From Glycomyces luteolus (lineage in GTDB: Bacteria > Actinomycetota > Actinomycetes > Mycobacteriales > Micromonosporaceae), in assembly GCF_027622875.1 (NCBI RefSeq), contig NZ_JAPZVP010000002.1:337999-401998 (forward strand): 64,000 nt of DNA, written 5' to 3'. The position numbers and the translations under genes are program-made. The notes under the pieces are model-generated. The model saw only the letters and a list, made by a program, of their open reading frames with translations. It was not told the origin of the DNA and did not search any database. Shown in pieces: positions 50,132 through 58,528 of this stretch. Position 1 is the stretch's first letter; every line of letters starts with the position of its first letter.

Positions 50132-50260
50132 CTTGAGGGGGTGGGCGGCGGGGGCGGGGGGGGCCCCCCCCCCCCCGGGGGGGGGGGGGGGTGGGGGCGG
50201 GGGGGGCTAGACTGGGGTTGTGGGGGCCCCCGCGGCCCCCCCCCCCCCCACCCCCTCAAG
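50132..50260. other. G/C homopolymer patch within a large inverted repeat
   Basis: CTTGAGGGGGTGGG (50132-50145) and CCCACCCCCTCAAG (50247-50260) are exact reverse complements, and the space between is filled with long G and C runs (13 C at 50164-50176, 15 G at 50177-50191). It lies between the convergent ohr and sdhB genes, where a normal terminator hairpin would be expected. A corrupted terminator or assembly artefact is likely. No gene is seen. Confidence 0.55.
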
Positions 50261-50317
50261 GATCGAGGCCTATTCGGCCTTCGCGGCTTCGCCGCTCTCG
50301 GCGAAGCTTGCGAGCCA

Positions 50318-51070
50318 TCAATCGGCCCGGCGGAAGATCTTGCGGCCCAGCCATACCAGGGGGTCGTAGCGGTCTCCGGCGACGCGTTCCTTCATCGGGA
50401 TGATCGCGTTGTCGGTGATCTTGATGTGCTCGGGGCACACCTCGGTGCAGCACTTGGTGATGTTGCAGTAGCCGAGGCCCTGGTCGTCCTGGGCCTGCTC
50501 GCGACGGTCCGAGCGCGCGTCGAGCGGGTGCATGTCGAGCTCGGCGGCCCGGATGAACAGGCGCGGCCCCGCGAACGGCGGCTTGTTCTCCTCGTGGTCG
50601 CGCACCACGTGGCAGGTGTTCTGGCACAGGAAGCACTCGATGCACTTGCGGAACTCCTGGCTGCGCTCCACGTCGACCTGCTGCATCCGGTACTCGCCCG
50701 GCTTCAGGTCCTCCGGCGGCGCGAACGCCGGCATCTGCCGCGCCTTCTCGTAGTTGAACGACACGTCGGTGACGAGGTCGCGCACCACGGGGAAGGTCCG
50801 CAGCGGCGTGATCGTGACCGTCTCGTCCTCTGCAAAGAGGTTCATGCGGGTCATGCACATCAGGCGCGGCATCCCGTTCACCTCGGCCGAGCACGAACCG
50901 CACTTGCCCGCCTTGCAGTTCCACCGCACGGCCAGGTCCGGCGCCTGCTCGGCCTGGATGCGGTGCACCACGTCGAGGATCACCTCGCCCTCGTTGACCT
51001 CGACGTCGAACTCGGCGAAGTCGCCGCCGTCGGCGTCGCCGCGCCAGACCCGGAAGTTCCTCTCGCTCAT
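50318..51070 (-). CDS. sdhB: Succinate dehydrogenase iron-sulfur subunit (Sdh1 type)
   Basis: The 250-residue electron-transfer subunit. A [2Fe-2S] ferredoxin domain has WNCKAGKCGSCSAEVNG and a fourth Cys in RLMCMTRM. The C-terminal helical domain holds CIECFLCQNTCHVVRD and YCNITKCCTEVCPEHIKI, supplying [4Fe-4S] and [3Fe-4S] ligands. It passes electrons from SdhA flavin to the quinone site. ATG overlaps the sdhA stop by 1 nt (TGATG). It is the last gene of sdhCAB. Gene order and motifs resemble mycobacterial Sdh1 (Rv0247c-Rv0249c). Confidence 0.94.
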   Translation of the reverse strand: MSERNFRVWRGDADGGDFAEFDVEVNEGEVILDVVHRIQAEQAPDLAVRWNCKAGKCGSCSAEVNGMPRLMCMTRMNLFAEDETVTITPLRTFPVVRDLVTDVSFNYEKARQMPAFAPPEDLKPGEYRMQQVDVERSQEFRKCIECFLCQNTCHVVRDHEENKPPFAGPRLFIRAAELDMHPLDARSDRREQAQDDQGLGYCNITKCCTEVCPEHIKITDNAIIPMKERVAGDRYDPLVWLGRKIFRRAD

Positions 51071-52992
51071 CAGGATTCCTCACTCGAAGGGCCGGTCGTC
51101 GAGGAGCGGTACTCCTCAGGGGTCATGTACTTGGAGAGCTCGGTCTGCTCGAACAGGCCGAGCAGCTCGGGCGTCATGGCGGGCACCGGCTGGCGCTCCA
51201 GCCGCACCGCCTCGGTGCCGTCTGCGGCGCGGTCGAGCGAGGCCACCAGGTTCACCTTGCGCCACTGCGGGTCCATGCCCGGCGCGTCCTCGCGGGTGTG
51301 CCCGCCGCGCGACTCGTCGCGCTCGAGCGCGGCCATCGCGGTCGCGACCGAGCAGACGTACATGTTCCGCAGGTCCAGCGCCAGGTGCCAGCCCGGGTTG
51401 TAGGCCCGCCCGCCGCTCGCGCTGACGTTCGCGATGCGCTCTTTGAGCATCGCCAGCTCGGTCAGCGCCTCCTCGAGCTCGCCCGCGCGGCGGATGATCC
51501 CGACGAGGCGGCCGTTGACCGCCTGCATCGCGTTCTGCAGCGCGAACGGGTTCTCGCCGTCGTTCCCGAAGGGCCGCAAGGCCTCCTCGGCCGCCGCCGC
51601 GATCTCCGCCTCGGTGAGCTTCGGCGACTCCGACGCGGAGGCGTGCGCCGCGGCGTACTCGCCCGCGCGCTTGCCGAACACCAGCAGGTCGGAGAGGGAG
51701 TTCCCGCCGAGCCGGTTGGAGCCGTGCATCCCGCCCGAGACCTCCCCGGCCGCGAACAGGCCCGTGACGGCCGAAGCGGTCGTGTCGGCGTCGACCTCGA
51801 TGCCGCCCATGATGTAGTGGCAGGTCGGGCCGACCTCCATCGGCTCCGCCGTGATGTCCACATCGGCCAGCTCCTTGAACTGGTGGTACATCGACGGGAG
51901 CTTCTTTCGGATCGTCTCGGGGTCCCGCCGGGAGGCGATGTCGAGGTACACGCCGCCGTGCTCGGTCCCCCTGCCCGCCTTCACCTCCGAGTTGATGGCC
52001 CGCGCGACCTCGTCGCGCGGCAGCAGCTCCGGGGGCCTGCGGTTGCGGTCGGGGTCGGTGTACCAGCGGTCGGCCTCCTCGGGGTTGTCGGCGTACTGCG
52101 CCTTGAACACCTCGGGGATGTAGTCGAACATGAACCGCCTGCCCTCGGAGTTCTTGAGCACCCCGCCGTCGCCGCGCACCGACTCGGTGACGAGGATGCC
52201 GCGAACCGAAGGGGGCCAGACCATCCCGGTCGGGTGGAACTGGATGAACTCCATGTTGATGAGCTTCGCCCCGGCCCGCAGCGCGAGCGCGTGGCCGTCG
52301 CCGGTGTACTCCCACGAGTTCGACGTGACCTTGAACGAGCGGCCGATGCCGCCCGTGGCGAGCACGACCGCGGGCGCCGCGATCGCGATGAACCGGCCCG
52401 TGCCGCGCCGGTACCCGAAGGCGCCCTTGACGGCACCGCCGCCGGTGAAGAGCTCGGTGATCGTCGTCTCGTCGATCACCTGGAGCTTGTCCTCGGCTTC
52501 GCCCGCCGCCTCGTCGTCCTGCTGGAGCGAGACGAGCTTCTGCTGGAGCGTGCGGATCAGCTCGAGGCCGGTGCGGTCCCCCACGTGCGCGAGGCGCGGG
52601 TACTCGTGGCCGCCGAAGTTGCGCTGGCTGATCTTCCCGTCGGCGGTCCGGTCGAACAAGGCTCCGTAGGTCTCGAGCTCCCAGATCCGGTCCGGCGCCT
52701 CCTGGGCGTGCAGCTCGGCCATCCGGTAGTTGTTGAGGAACTTCCCGCCGCGCATCGTGTCGCGGAAGTGGACCTGCCAGTTGTCGTTCGCGTTGACGTT
52801 CCCCATCGCGGCGGCCGCGCCGCCCTCGGCCATGACGGTGTGCGCCTTGCCGAACAGGGACTTCGAGATCACGATGACGCTCTTGCCCGCGAGCCGCGCC
52901 TCGACGGCGGCCCGGAGCCCGGCCCCGCCCGCGCCGATCACGAGGACGTCGCAGGCGAGGTGCTCGACCTCGTTGATGTCGTTGTCGCTCAT
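51070..52992 (-). CDS. sdhA: Succinate dehydrogenase flavoprotein subunit
   Basis: The 640-residue flavoprotein that oxidises succinate to fumarate. The FAD-binding VIGAGGAGLRAAVEA is near residue 20. HTVMAEGGAAAAMGN holds the expected His of the flavin-linked region. EFIQFHPTG is the active-site region, and HYIMGGIEVD and HGSNRLGGNSLSDLLVFG follow. Of two in-frame ATGs, 52992 is preferred because the AAGGGG Shine-Dalgarno is then 7 nt away (only 1-2 nt from 52998). It overlaps sdhB by 1 nt and starts 12 nt after the sdhC stop. Confidence 0.95.
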   Translation of the reverse strand: MSDNDINEVEHLACDVLVIGAGGAGLRAAVEARLAGKSVIVISKSLFGKAHTVMAEGGAAAAMGNVNANDNWQVHFRDTMRGGKFLNNYRMAELHAQEAPDRIWELETYGALFDRTADGKISQRNFGGHEYPRLAHVGDRTGLELIRTLQQKLVSLQQDDEAAGEAEDKLQVIDETTITELFTGGGAVKGAFGYRRGTGRFIAIAAPAVVLATGGIGRSFKVTSNSWEYTGDGHALALRAGAKLINMEFIQFHPTGMVWPPSVRGILVTESVRGDGGVLKNSEGRRFMFDYIPEVFKAQYADNPEEADRWYTDPDRNRRPPELLPRDEVARAINSEVKAGRGTEHGGVYLDIASRRDPETIRKKLPSMYHQFKELADVDITAEPMEVGPTCHYIMGGIEVDADTTASAVTGLFAAGEVSGGMHGSNRLGGNSLSDLLVFGKRAGEYAAAHASASESPKLTEAEIAAAAEEALRPFGNDGENPFALQNAMQAVNGRLVGIIRRAGELEEALTELAMLKERIANVSASGGRAYNPGWHLALDLRNMYVCSVATAMAALERDESRGGHTREDAPGMDPQWRKVNLVASLDRAADGTEAVRLERQPVPAMTPELLGLFEQTELSKYMTPEEYRSSTTGPSSEES

Positions 52993-53004
52993 GCCCATTC
53001 CCCT

Positions 53005-53811
53005 TTAACCGATGAACCGGAGGTCGGTGATCCAGCCGGCGGCGACGGCCATGACGTACAGGTCGGTGAGCGCCAGCGACGCCAGGGTGATCCAGGCCCA
53101 CATCATGTGGCGGGCGTTGAGCACGCTGGAGAACGTCCACAGGCGGTACCGGATCGGATGCTTCGAGAAGTGCTTCATCCGGCCGCCCATCACGTGGCGG
53201 CACGAGTGGCAGCCGAGGGTGTAGCACCACAGCAGCACCACGTTGGCCCACAGCACCACGTTCCCCAGGCCGAGGCCGAACCCGTCGGGGGAGTGGAAGG
53301 CCAGGATCGCGTCCCAGGTGTTGATCAGCGAGATCGCGAACGCCAGGTAGAAGAAGTACCGGTGGAAGTTCTGGAGGATCAGCGGGAATCGGGTCTCGCC
53401 GGTGTACTTCGCGTGCCCGTCGGGGACGGCGCACGCGGGCGGGGAGAGCCAGAACGACCGGTAGTAGGCCTTGCGGTAGTAGTAGCAGGTGAGCCGGAAC
53501 GCCAGCAGGAACGGCAGGCTCAAGGCCGCGTAGGGAATCAGCGGGTGGTCCGGCAGGAAGCGTCCGAAGTGGGCGGACTCGGGCACGCAGCCCTCCGAGA
53601 CGCAGGGGGAGTAGAACGGCGTCAGGTAGTGGTAGTCCGCCACCCAGTAATCGCCCTGGTAGAAGACCCGGAATGTCGCGTACGCGACCCAGACGGTGAT
53701 GCCGAGAACTGTCAGGATCGGGCCCCGCCGCCAGTCGTCGATCCGCAGGTTCCGTGCCTTGATGGCGGCCCGGGGCGGCGACGAGACGGCACTGTCTTCG
53801 GTCGTGGTCAT
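53005..53811 (-). CDS. sdhC: Succinate dehydrogenase membrane anchor subunit (Sdh1-type, SdhC-like)
   Basis: The 268-residue membrane anchor with five hydrophobic helices (about 32-50, 92-112, 140-165, 180-205 and 233-258). GCHSCRHVMGGR and NFHRYFFYLAF supply conserved His and Cys residues suited to heme or iron-sulfur binding near the quinone. The length and a single large subunit rather than SdhC plus SdhD match mycobacterial Sdh1 (Rv0249c). The ATG at 53811 has TATCCT (complement of 53818-53823) 6 nt upstream, so sdhCAB should start as a leaderless message. Confidence 0.88.
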   Translation of the reverse strand: MTTTEDSAVSSPPRAAIKARNLRIDDWRRGPILTVLGITVWVAYATFRVFYQGDYWVADYHYLTPFYSPCVSEGCVPESAHFGRFLPDHPLIPYAALSLPFLLAFRLTCYYYRKAYYRSFWLSPPACAVPDGHAKYTGETRFPLILQNFHRYFFYLAFAISLINTWDAILAFHSPDGFGLGLGNVVLWANVVLLWCYTLGCHSCRHVMGGRMKHFSKHPIRYRLWTFSSVLNARHMMWAWITLASLALTDLYVMAVAAGWITDLRFIG

Positions 53812-53979
53812 CAGCGCAGGATAGCGCTGAACGGGCCGCCGATGGCCATGGGGTGCATCACAATTGCGAGCATTTTTCTTGATGGGACTGTAGATTGCAA
53901 AGTTTGCTTCGATTGATCCATCGTGGCCTATGGGTCACAAGGGACTCATGGTGCCGTTGCGCTGGCTAATCTTGACCCC

Positions 53980-54897
53980 ATGAGCGCACGCGGCATCCCA
54001 CCCGTCACCCCCCACCACCCTGACCGGAGTAGACGCTCGATCCTTTTCGTCCACGCCCACCCCGACGACGAGACCGTCGGCACCGGCGCCACCGTCGCCC
54101 ACTACGCCGCCCGGCCCGACGCGCACGTCACCATCGTCACCTGCACCCTCGGCGAGGAGGGCGAGGTCCGCGTCCCCCACCTCGCGATGCTCGCTGCCGA
54201 CCAGGCCGACCAGCTCGGCGGCTACCGCTACTGGGAGTACCGGCAGGCCACCGCCGCGCTCGGCGTCACCGACACCCACTTCCTCGGCGGCGTGGCGCGC
54301 TACCGCGACTCCGGCATGATGGGCCTGCGCACCAACGACCACCCACGCGCGTTCTGGAACGCCGACCTCGACGAGGCCGCCGCCGACCTCGTGGCCGTCA
54401 TCCGCGACCGCACCCCCGAAGTCCTCGTCACCTACGACCCCGACGGCTTCTACGGCCACCCCGACCACATCCAGGCCCACCGCGTCGCCATGCGCGCCGC
54501 CGACCAGGCCGCCGACCCCGCCTGGCGGCCCGATCTCGGACCGGTCCACGACATCCGCAAGATCTACTGGACCACCATGCCCCGCAGCATCATCGAAGCC
54601 CAGTTCGACGCCTTCACCGGCGCCACCGACAACCCCTTCGCCGGAGCCGAGTCCGTCGACGACCTGCCCTTCGGCGTCCCCGACGACCAGATCGACGCCT
54701 GCGTCATCGGCGGCACCTCGCGCAAGCGCGAAGCCATGGCCGCCTACGCCACCCAGATCGCCCCCGGCGACTGGCTCGACGTCCTCGGCGACAAACTCGG
54801 CGAAGACGCCCTCGGCGCCGAGTACTACCGCCTCGTCAAGGGCGAACGCGGCCCCGGGACCGGCGAACACGGCTGGGAAACCGACCTCCTCGCCTGA
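53980..54897 (+). CDS. mshB: MshB, GlcNAc-inositol deacetylase of mycothiol synthesis
   Basis: Removes the acetyl group from N-acetyl-glucosaminyl-inositol, the second main step to mycothiol. The 305-residue protein has the zinc motif HAHPDDE (25-31), the later HPDHIQAHR with the third ligand, TCTLGEEGE (conserved in MshB/Mca), and [11 protein letters not shown], which distinguish MshB from the amidase Mca. The ATG at 53980 has TAATCT (53967-53972) 7 nt upstream (leaderless). An upstream extension in frame lacks similarity. The next gene is MgtC-like, 44 nt after the stop. Confidence 0.94.
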   Translation: MSARGIPPVTPHHPDRSRRSILFVHAHPDDETVGTGATVAHYAARPDAHVTIVTCTLGEEGEVRVPHLAMLAADQADQLGGYRYWEYRQATAALGVTDTHFLGGVARYRDSGMMGLRTNDHPRAFWNADLDEAAADLVAVIRDRTPEVLVTYDPDGFYGHPDHIQAHRVAMRAADQAADPAWRPDLGPVHDIRKIYWTTMPRSIIEAQFDAFTGATDNPFAGAESVDDLPFGVPDDQIDACVIGGTSRKREAMAAYATQIAPGDWLDVLGDKLGEDALGAEYYRLVKGERGPGTGEHGWETDLLA

Positions 54898-54941
54898 CCA
54901 GGGATTCCGCGAGGGCCGATTCGGGTATCCCGTACGGCACT

Positions 54942-55625
54942 ATGGATATCTGGACCTATCTCGGACCGCTCGGGCTGGCGCTGCTGCTCGGGCTCGCCGT
55001 CGGCGCCGAACGCGAATGGCAGGGCAAGCCCGCCGGCATGCGCACACACGGCCTCATCGCCGTCGGCACCTGCCTGTTCGTGCTCGCCGGCCGCTACGGC
55101 TTCCCCGAAACCGTCCCCGGCACGCCCGGCGTCGACCCCGCCCGCATCGCCGCGCAGGTCGTCACCGGCATCGGCTTCCTGGGCGCGGGCGTCATCTTCT
55201 TCAACCGGAACATCGTCCACGGCATGACCACGGCCGCCTCGATCTGGTCCACCACCGCCGTCGCGGTCGCCTGCGGCGCGGGCCTCTACTGGGCCGGCGT
55301 CGCGGTCGCCGTCGCGCAGCTCGCCGTCGTCGCCGGACTCGCCCCCGTCGAGGACGTCATCGCCCGCCACGCCAAGCACGCCGGCCGCCTCCAGATCCGC
55401 TACACCAGCTCGGCCGCACTGGCCGCCGCACTCGCCAAATGCACCGCGGAAGGATTCAAAGTCGCCGAGGTCGAGGGCGAGAACGGCCAAGGCGTCGTGC
55501 GCACCACCGACTTCGTCCTCACCGGGCGCGGCAAGGTCGCCGAACTCACGGTGAAAATCCGAACCATCGAGGGCATCGAGGGCGTGACCTACCACGAAGC
55601 CGACGACGGCGGCGGCACCATGTGA
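54942..55625 (+). CDS. MgtC/SapB-family membrane protein
   Basis: A 227-residue protein with about five hydrophobic helices in the first 150 residues and a soluble C-terminal domain of about 75 residues. The family motifs LGLAVGAEREWQGKPAGMRT, VVTGIGFLGAGVIF and HGMTTAASIWSTTAVAVACG are complete. MgtC proteins act in acid and Mg-limited growth by modulating ATPases; the role here is unknown. It starts 44 nt after mshB and ends 31 nt before a convergent truncated gene. Confidence 0.92.
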   Translation: MDIWTYLGPLGLALLLGLAVGAEREWQGKPAGMRTHGLIAVGTCLFVLAGRYGFPETVPGTPGVDPARIAAQVVTGIGFLGAGVIFFNRNIVHGMTTAASIWSTTAVAVACGAGLYWAGVAVAVAQLAVVAGLAPVEDVIARHAKHAGRLQIRYTSSAALAAALAKCTAEGFKVAEVEGENGQGVVRTTDFVLTGRGKVAELTVKIRTIEGIEGVTYHEADDGGGTM

Positions 55626-55655
55626 GCCGCGCCCAGCGCCGCGGCGCTCGAACGG

Positions 55656-55968
55656 CTACAGGCCCGGCGCGCCGATCGCGGCCCGGCGCTTGGCCCCGCG
55701 ATTGAACCTGAAACGCAGGTAGATCACCCGCGCGACCGTGCCGACCACGAAGGCCGCCGCCGCGATGGCACCGAACAGCGCGAGCGGCGAACCGGTCGGC
55801 TCGCCCGTGCGGTGCGCGGCCCGACCCTCGGGGTCGTAGGTGATCACGACCGACTCGCCCACCTCGAACCGGTTGCGCGGCGAGGTCCGCTGGCTGAGTT
55901 CCCCGGCCGTCGGGCACTCCAGGGTGTGCTCGTACTTGGGCTCCCGGTCGTCGCCGCTTCGGAGGCGA
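55656..55968 (-). pseudogene. 5'-truncated DUF3592-like membrane protein
   Basis: The C-terminal part of a DUF3592-like protein: EPKYEHTLECPTAG, then FEVGESVVITYDPEGRA (the usual DUF3592 strand order), then one hydrophobic helix (LFGAIAAAAFVVGTVARVIYL) and a basic end. Upstream of about 55965 the frame loses similarity and soon meets a stop, and the other strand carries a different truncated gene. The N-terminal helix and first strands are missing. An internal start (GTG/ATG-like at 55862) exists, but the product would lack its first half. Confidence 0.65.
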
Positions 55969-56734
55969 CACGTTCATCACCTACTCGGCCAGCGCCTGCC
56001 AGGGGCCCGACTACAAGCTCGGTCTGCTGGAGCTGACCGGCACGAATCCGCTGAGCGCCTCCGCTTGGACCAAGCATCCTGAACCGGTCTTCGAACGAAA
56101 CGACGCGGCAGGCGTCTACGGGCCCGGACACAACGGGTTCTTCACCTCGCCGGACGGCACGGAGAACTGGATCGTCTACCACGCCAACACCTCTCCGAGC
56201 CAAGGCTGCGGCGGCACCCGCACCACCCGCATCCAGGAATTCACCTGGAACGCCGACGGCACACCGAACTTCGGCACGCCCGTCTCGGTGAGCACGGTGC
56301 TTCCGGTGCCCTCGGGTGAGACCGTCGGGGCGTACAACCGGCTCGAGTCCTACAACTTCCCCGACCGCTACATCAGGCACGCGAACTTCGACGTCCGCAT
56401 CGACCCGTCGGTGAGCCCCGCGCAGGATGCGCAGTTCCGGATCGTCCGCGGCCTGGCCGGGGCGGGAACGGTGTCGTTCGAGTCGGTGAACTACCCCGGC
56501 CACTACCTGCGGCACTCGAACTACGACTTCGCCCTCGCGCCGAACGACGGCACCGCGCTGTTCGCGGGTGACGCCAGTTTCCGGCAAGTGGCCGGGCTCG
56601 CCGACGCGACCGCCGTGTCGTTCCAGTCCTACAACCACCCCGACCGCTACCTCCGGCATTACGACTACGCGCTGCGGCTAGACACGATCGGCACCGCGAC
56701 CGCTCGGGCGGACGCGACCTTCCGGATCCTTTGA
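55964..56734 (+). pseudogene. 5'-truncated GH43-like arabinofuranosidase with AbfB (CBM42) domain
   Basis: From 55964 the frame reads GGDTFITYSASACQGPDYKL, then GVYGPGHNGFFTSPDGTENW and IVYHANTSP, the last third of a GH43-type glycosidase. It is followed by a complete AbfB (CBM42) beta-trefoil with three similar repeats (SYNFPDRYIRHANFDVRI, SVNYPGHYLRHSNYDFAL, SYNHPDRYLRHYDYALRL) ending at 56734. The catalytic N-terminal propeller blades and signal peptide are missing, and the frame upstream of 55964 has no start or similarity. It is a remnant, not a working gene. A hairpin lies downstream. Confidence 0.82.
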
Positions 56735-56765
56735 TCGATCGCCTTCTCCGCCCTGGGCGGACTGT

Positions 56766-56800
56766 CGGTGCCCCGCCGCCCCTACCGGGCCGGGGCACCG
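56766..56800 (+). terminator. Hairpin after the truncated AbfB gene
   Basis: Perfect 10-bp arms (56766-56775 and 56791-56800) around a 15-nt loop. Confidence 0.7.
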
Positions 56801-56923
56801 CCTTCTATTAGGCGAAGCCGGGGCTGCGGCCTGGCCGCTTCCGTGGGGATCGTTCCGATCGGGGTTGTCGGAATCGAGGGACGACCGTTTTCTGAACTAT
56901 CCGACTCCGCGGTGGGCAGCGCT

Positions 56924-56936
56924 GGATTCGAACATG
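56924..56936. repeat. Partial copy of a tRNA T-arm near tRNA-Arg
   Basis: GGATTCGAACATG matches the T-arm GGATTCGAACCTG of the adjacent tRNA-Arg (56987-56999) at 12 of 13 positions. The copies start 63 nt apart, on the 3' side of the tRNA, where integration sites usually lie. Confidence 0.45.
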
Positions 56937-56972
56937 TTTCACCAGTCCAGAGGGGCTGAGCCGTGAATTTTT

Positions 56973-57049
56973 TGGCGCGCCCGGCAGGATTCGAACCTGC
57001 GACCATTGGATTAGAAGTCCAGTGCTCTATCCAGCTGAGCTACGGGCGC
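56973..57049 (-). tRNA. tRNA-Arg(UCU)
   Basis: On the minus strand from 57049 the gene folds as a tRNA: 7-bp acceptor stem GCGCCCG/CGGGCGC, D-arm with GCTCAGCTGGATAGAGC, anticodon loop CTTCTAA (anticodon TCT, reading AGA and AGG), T-arm GCAGGTTCGAATCCTGC, then discriminator G (56976) and an encoded CCA at 56975-56973. The anticodon stem has one C-A mismatch at its top. AGA is a rare codon in such G/C-rich genomes, so this is a minor arginine tRNA. It stands alone next to a scar region. Confidence 0.95.
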
Positions 57050-57472
57050 CGGGCGGGGTCGCACAGGGCGCCGCGCCAGCGCAAGAATACCCGGGCACCG
57101 GCCCCTCGGGGTATCGGGGAGTCCAGAAGAGGGCATGGATACGGGGCGTCGCAAGAACACCCCAAACGATTCTCCGCGACGCCCCGGAATTGCTGACCCA
57201 CATCAATGAGTAGTCCTTGGGCGCGTGGGTGTCAAGCGCCGCACGGCGTGTTGACGCCGATTCGTTATCTCGCCCCCTTGTGGGCGGCAATGCCCGCTAT
57301 GTGTCCTGACTGGTTGGGGCCCTTGCGGACTTCGAGGGTGAAATCCGACACGGCTGCGGCGGGGACTCGCCGCGGGCGGCCGGATCGGCCTGGGGCCGTG
57401 CCGTTCGCGCACGGCCTCCGCGGTTGGCGCAGGCGTGCCACACTTGCACCAGTCCAACCGTGAGGAGCGGGC
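57050..57472. other. Intergenic region, 423 nt, no gene seen
   Basis: Between tRNA-Arg and the M48 gene. An 11-bp perfect inverted repeat (57142-57152 and 57176-57186, 23-nt loop) and a second imperfect one (57231-57241 and 57244-57255, with TTGAC ends) lie within it. Short frames here, including one reading through the tRNA, show no signs of being real. Confidence 0.5.
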
Positions 57473-58477
57473 ATGAGCGACGACCAGTCACCGGCCGAAG
57501 GCGGTCCGGTCGAGATCAGGGATTCGGCTCGCGGGCCGGTCATCTTGCGCGGCATATCGACTCGTGCCTGGGAGCACCCGGCCGACCGGGGCGCTCTGGT
57601 GGCGCTGCGGGAGCTGCGCGGCTTCGACGTCGTCCTCCGGAAGGTCTCCGGGATGGTCTCCGAGCGGGCCCTGCGGCTGAGCCTCATGGGCTCCTCGATC
57701 CGCGTCGACCGACACCAGTATTCGCGGGTCTATGAGGCGTATCAGCAGGTGGGCGCGGTGCTCGACGCCCAGGAGCTGCCGGAGCTCTACATCACCCGCG
57801 ACCCCGATCTGGGCGGGATGTGCATCGGCATCGACAAGCCGGTGATCGTGATCAACTCCGGCTCGCTCGACATCCTGGACGAGGCCGAGTTGAGGTTCCT
57901 GCTCGCGCACGAACTGGGGCACGCGCTCTCCGGGCACGGGCTGTACCGGACCCTGCTGATGGTGCTGGTGCGGCTGACCACCTCGGTGGCGTGGATTCCG
58001 GTCGGCGTGGTGGGCCTGCGGGTCATCACCGCCGCCCTCTACGAATGGAGCCGCAAGTCCGAGCTCTCGGCCGACCGGGCCGGGGCGCTCGCGGTGCAGG
58101 ACCCGGCCGCGGCGATCCGCGTCATGGCGAAGCTCGCGGGCGGCGGCGACCTGCACGACGTGGACACGGCCGCTTTCTTGGAGCAGGCCAGGGAGTTCGA
58201 GACCGGCGGGGACCTGCGCGACAGCTTCCTCAAGCTCATGCTGCTCGAGCAGCGCAGCCATGATTTCGCGGTGGCGCGGGCCGCCGCGGTCAAGTCCTGG
58301 ATCGACGACGGGGAGTACCGGGAGTACCTCGCCGGGGACTACCCGAAGCGCGAGGACGACAAGGACGCCTCGATCGCGGCCGAGGCCAAGGCCGCCGCGA
58401 ACTCGTACCGCACGGTGTTCCAGACCTCGGGCGACCCGCTCGCGAAGGTGCTGCGGAAGGTCCGCGAGGGCTTCTAG
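57473..58477 (+). CDS. M48-family zinc metalloprotease
   Basis: A 334-residue M48 peptidase. The zinc motif HELGH (146-150) and the third ligand E197 in SELSADRAG are intact, and a hydrophobic stretch at about 160-190 between them could be one or two membrane helices. Residues 1-100 hold RGVILRGIS and the family's N-terminal helix region. This shorter group (related to HtpX but without its N-terminal membrane helices) is common in actinobacteria; the substrate is unknown. The ATG is preceded by GAGGAG about 6 nt upstream. A perfect hairpin follows. Confidence 0.9.
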   Translation: MSDDQSPAEGGPVEIRDSARGPVILRGISTRAWEHPADRGALVALRELRGFDVVLRKVSGMVSERALRLSLMGSSIRVDRHQYSRVYEAYQQVGAVLDAQELPELYITRDPDLGGMCIGIDKPVIVINSGSLDILDEAELRFLLAHELGHALSGHGLYRTLLMVLVRLTTSVAWIPVGVVGLRVITAALYEWSRKSELSADRAGALAVQDPAAAIRVMAKLAGGGDLHDVDTAAFLEQAREFETGGDLRDSFLKLMLLEQRSHDFAVARAAAVKSWIDDGEYREYLAGDYPKREDDKDASIAAEAKAAANSYRTVFQTSGDPLAKVLRKVREGF

Positions 58478-58486
58478 GCGCAACAG

Positions 58487-58521
58487 GAAACGGGCCGGTC
58501 CACTGAGGACCGGCCCGTTTC
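58487..58521. terminator. Perfect 15-bp hairpin between M48 and M20 genes
   Basis: Arms 58487-58501 and 58507-58521 pair without mismatch around a 5-nt loop; the right arm ends in GTTTC. It lies between two convergent genes and should act both ways. Confidence 0.9.
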
Positions 58522-58528
58522 GTTCGCG

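Noticed and set aside
56963-57196. Open frame with ARPAGFEPATIGLEV on the plus strand
   Set aside because: This is a well-known false protein made by reading the complement of a tRNA gene; the tRNA-Arg explains it.
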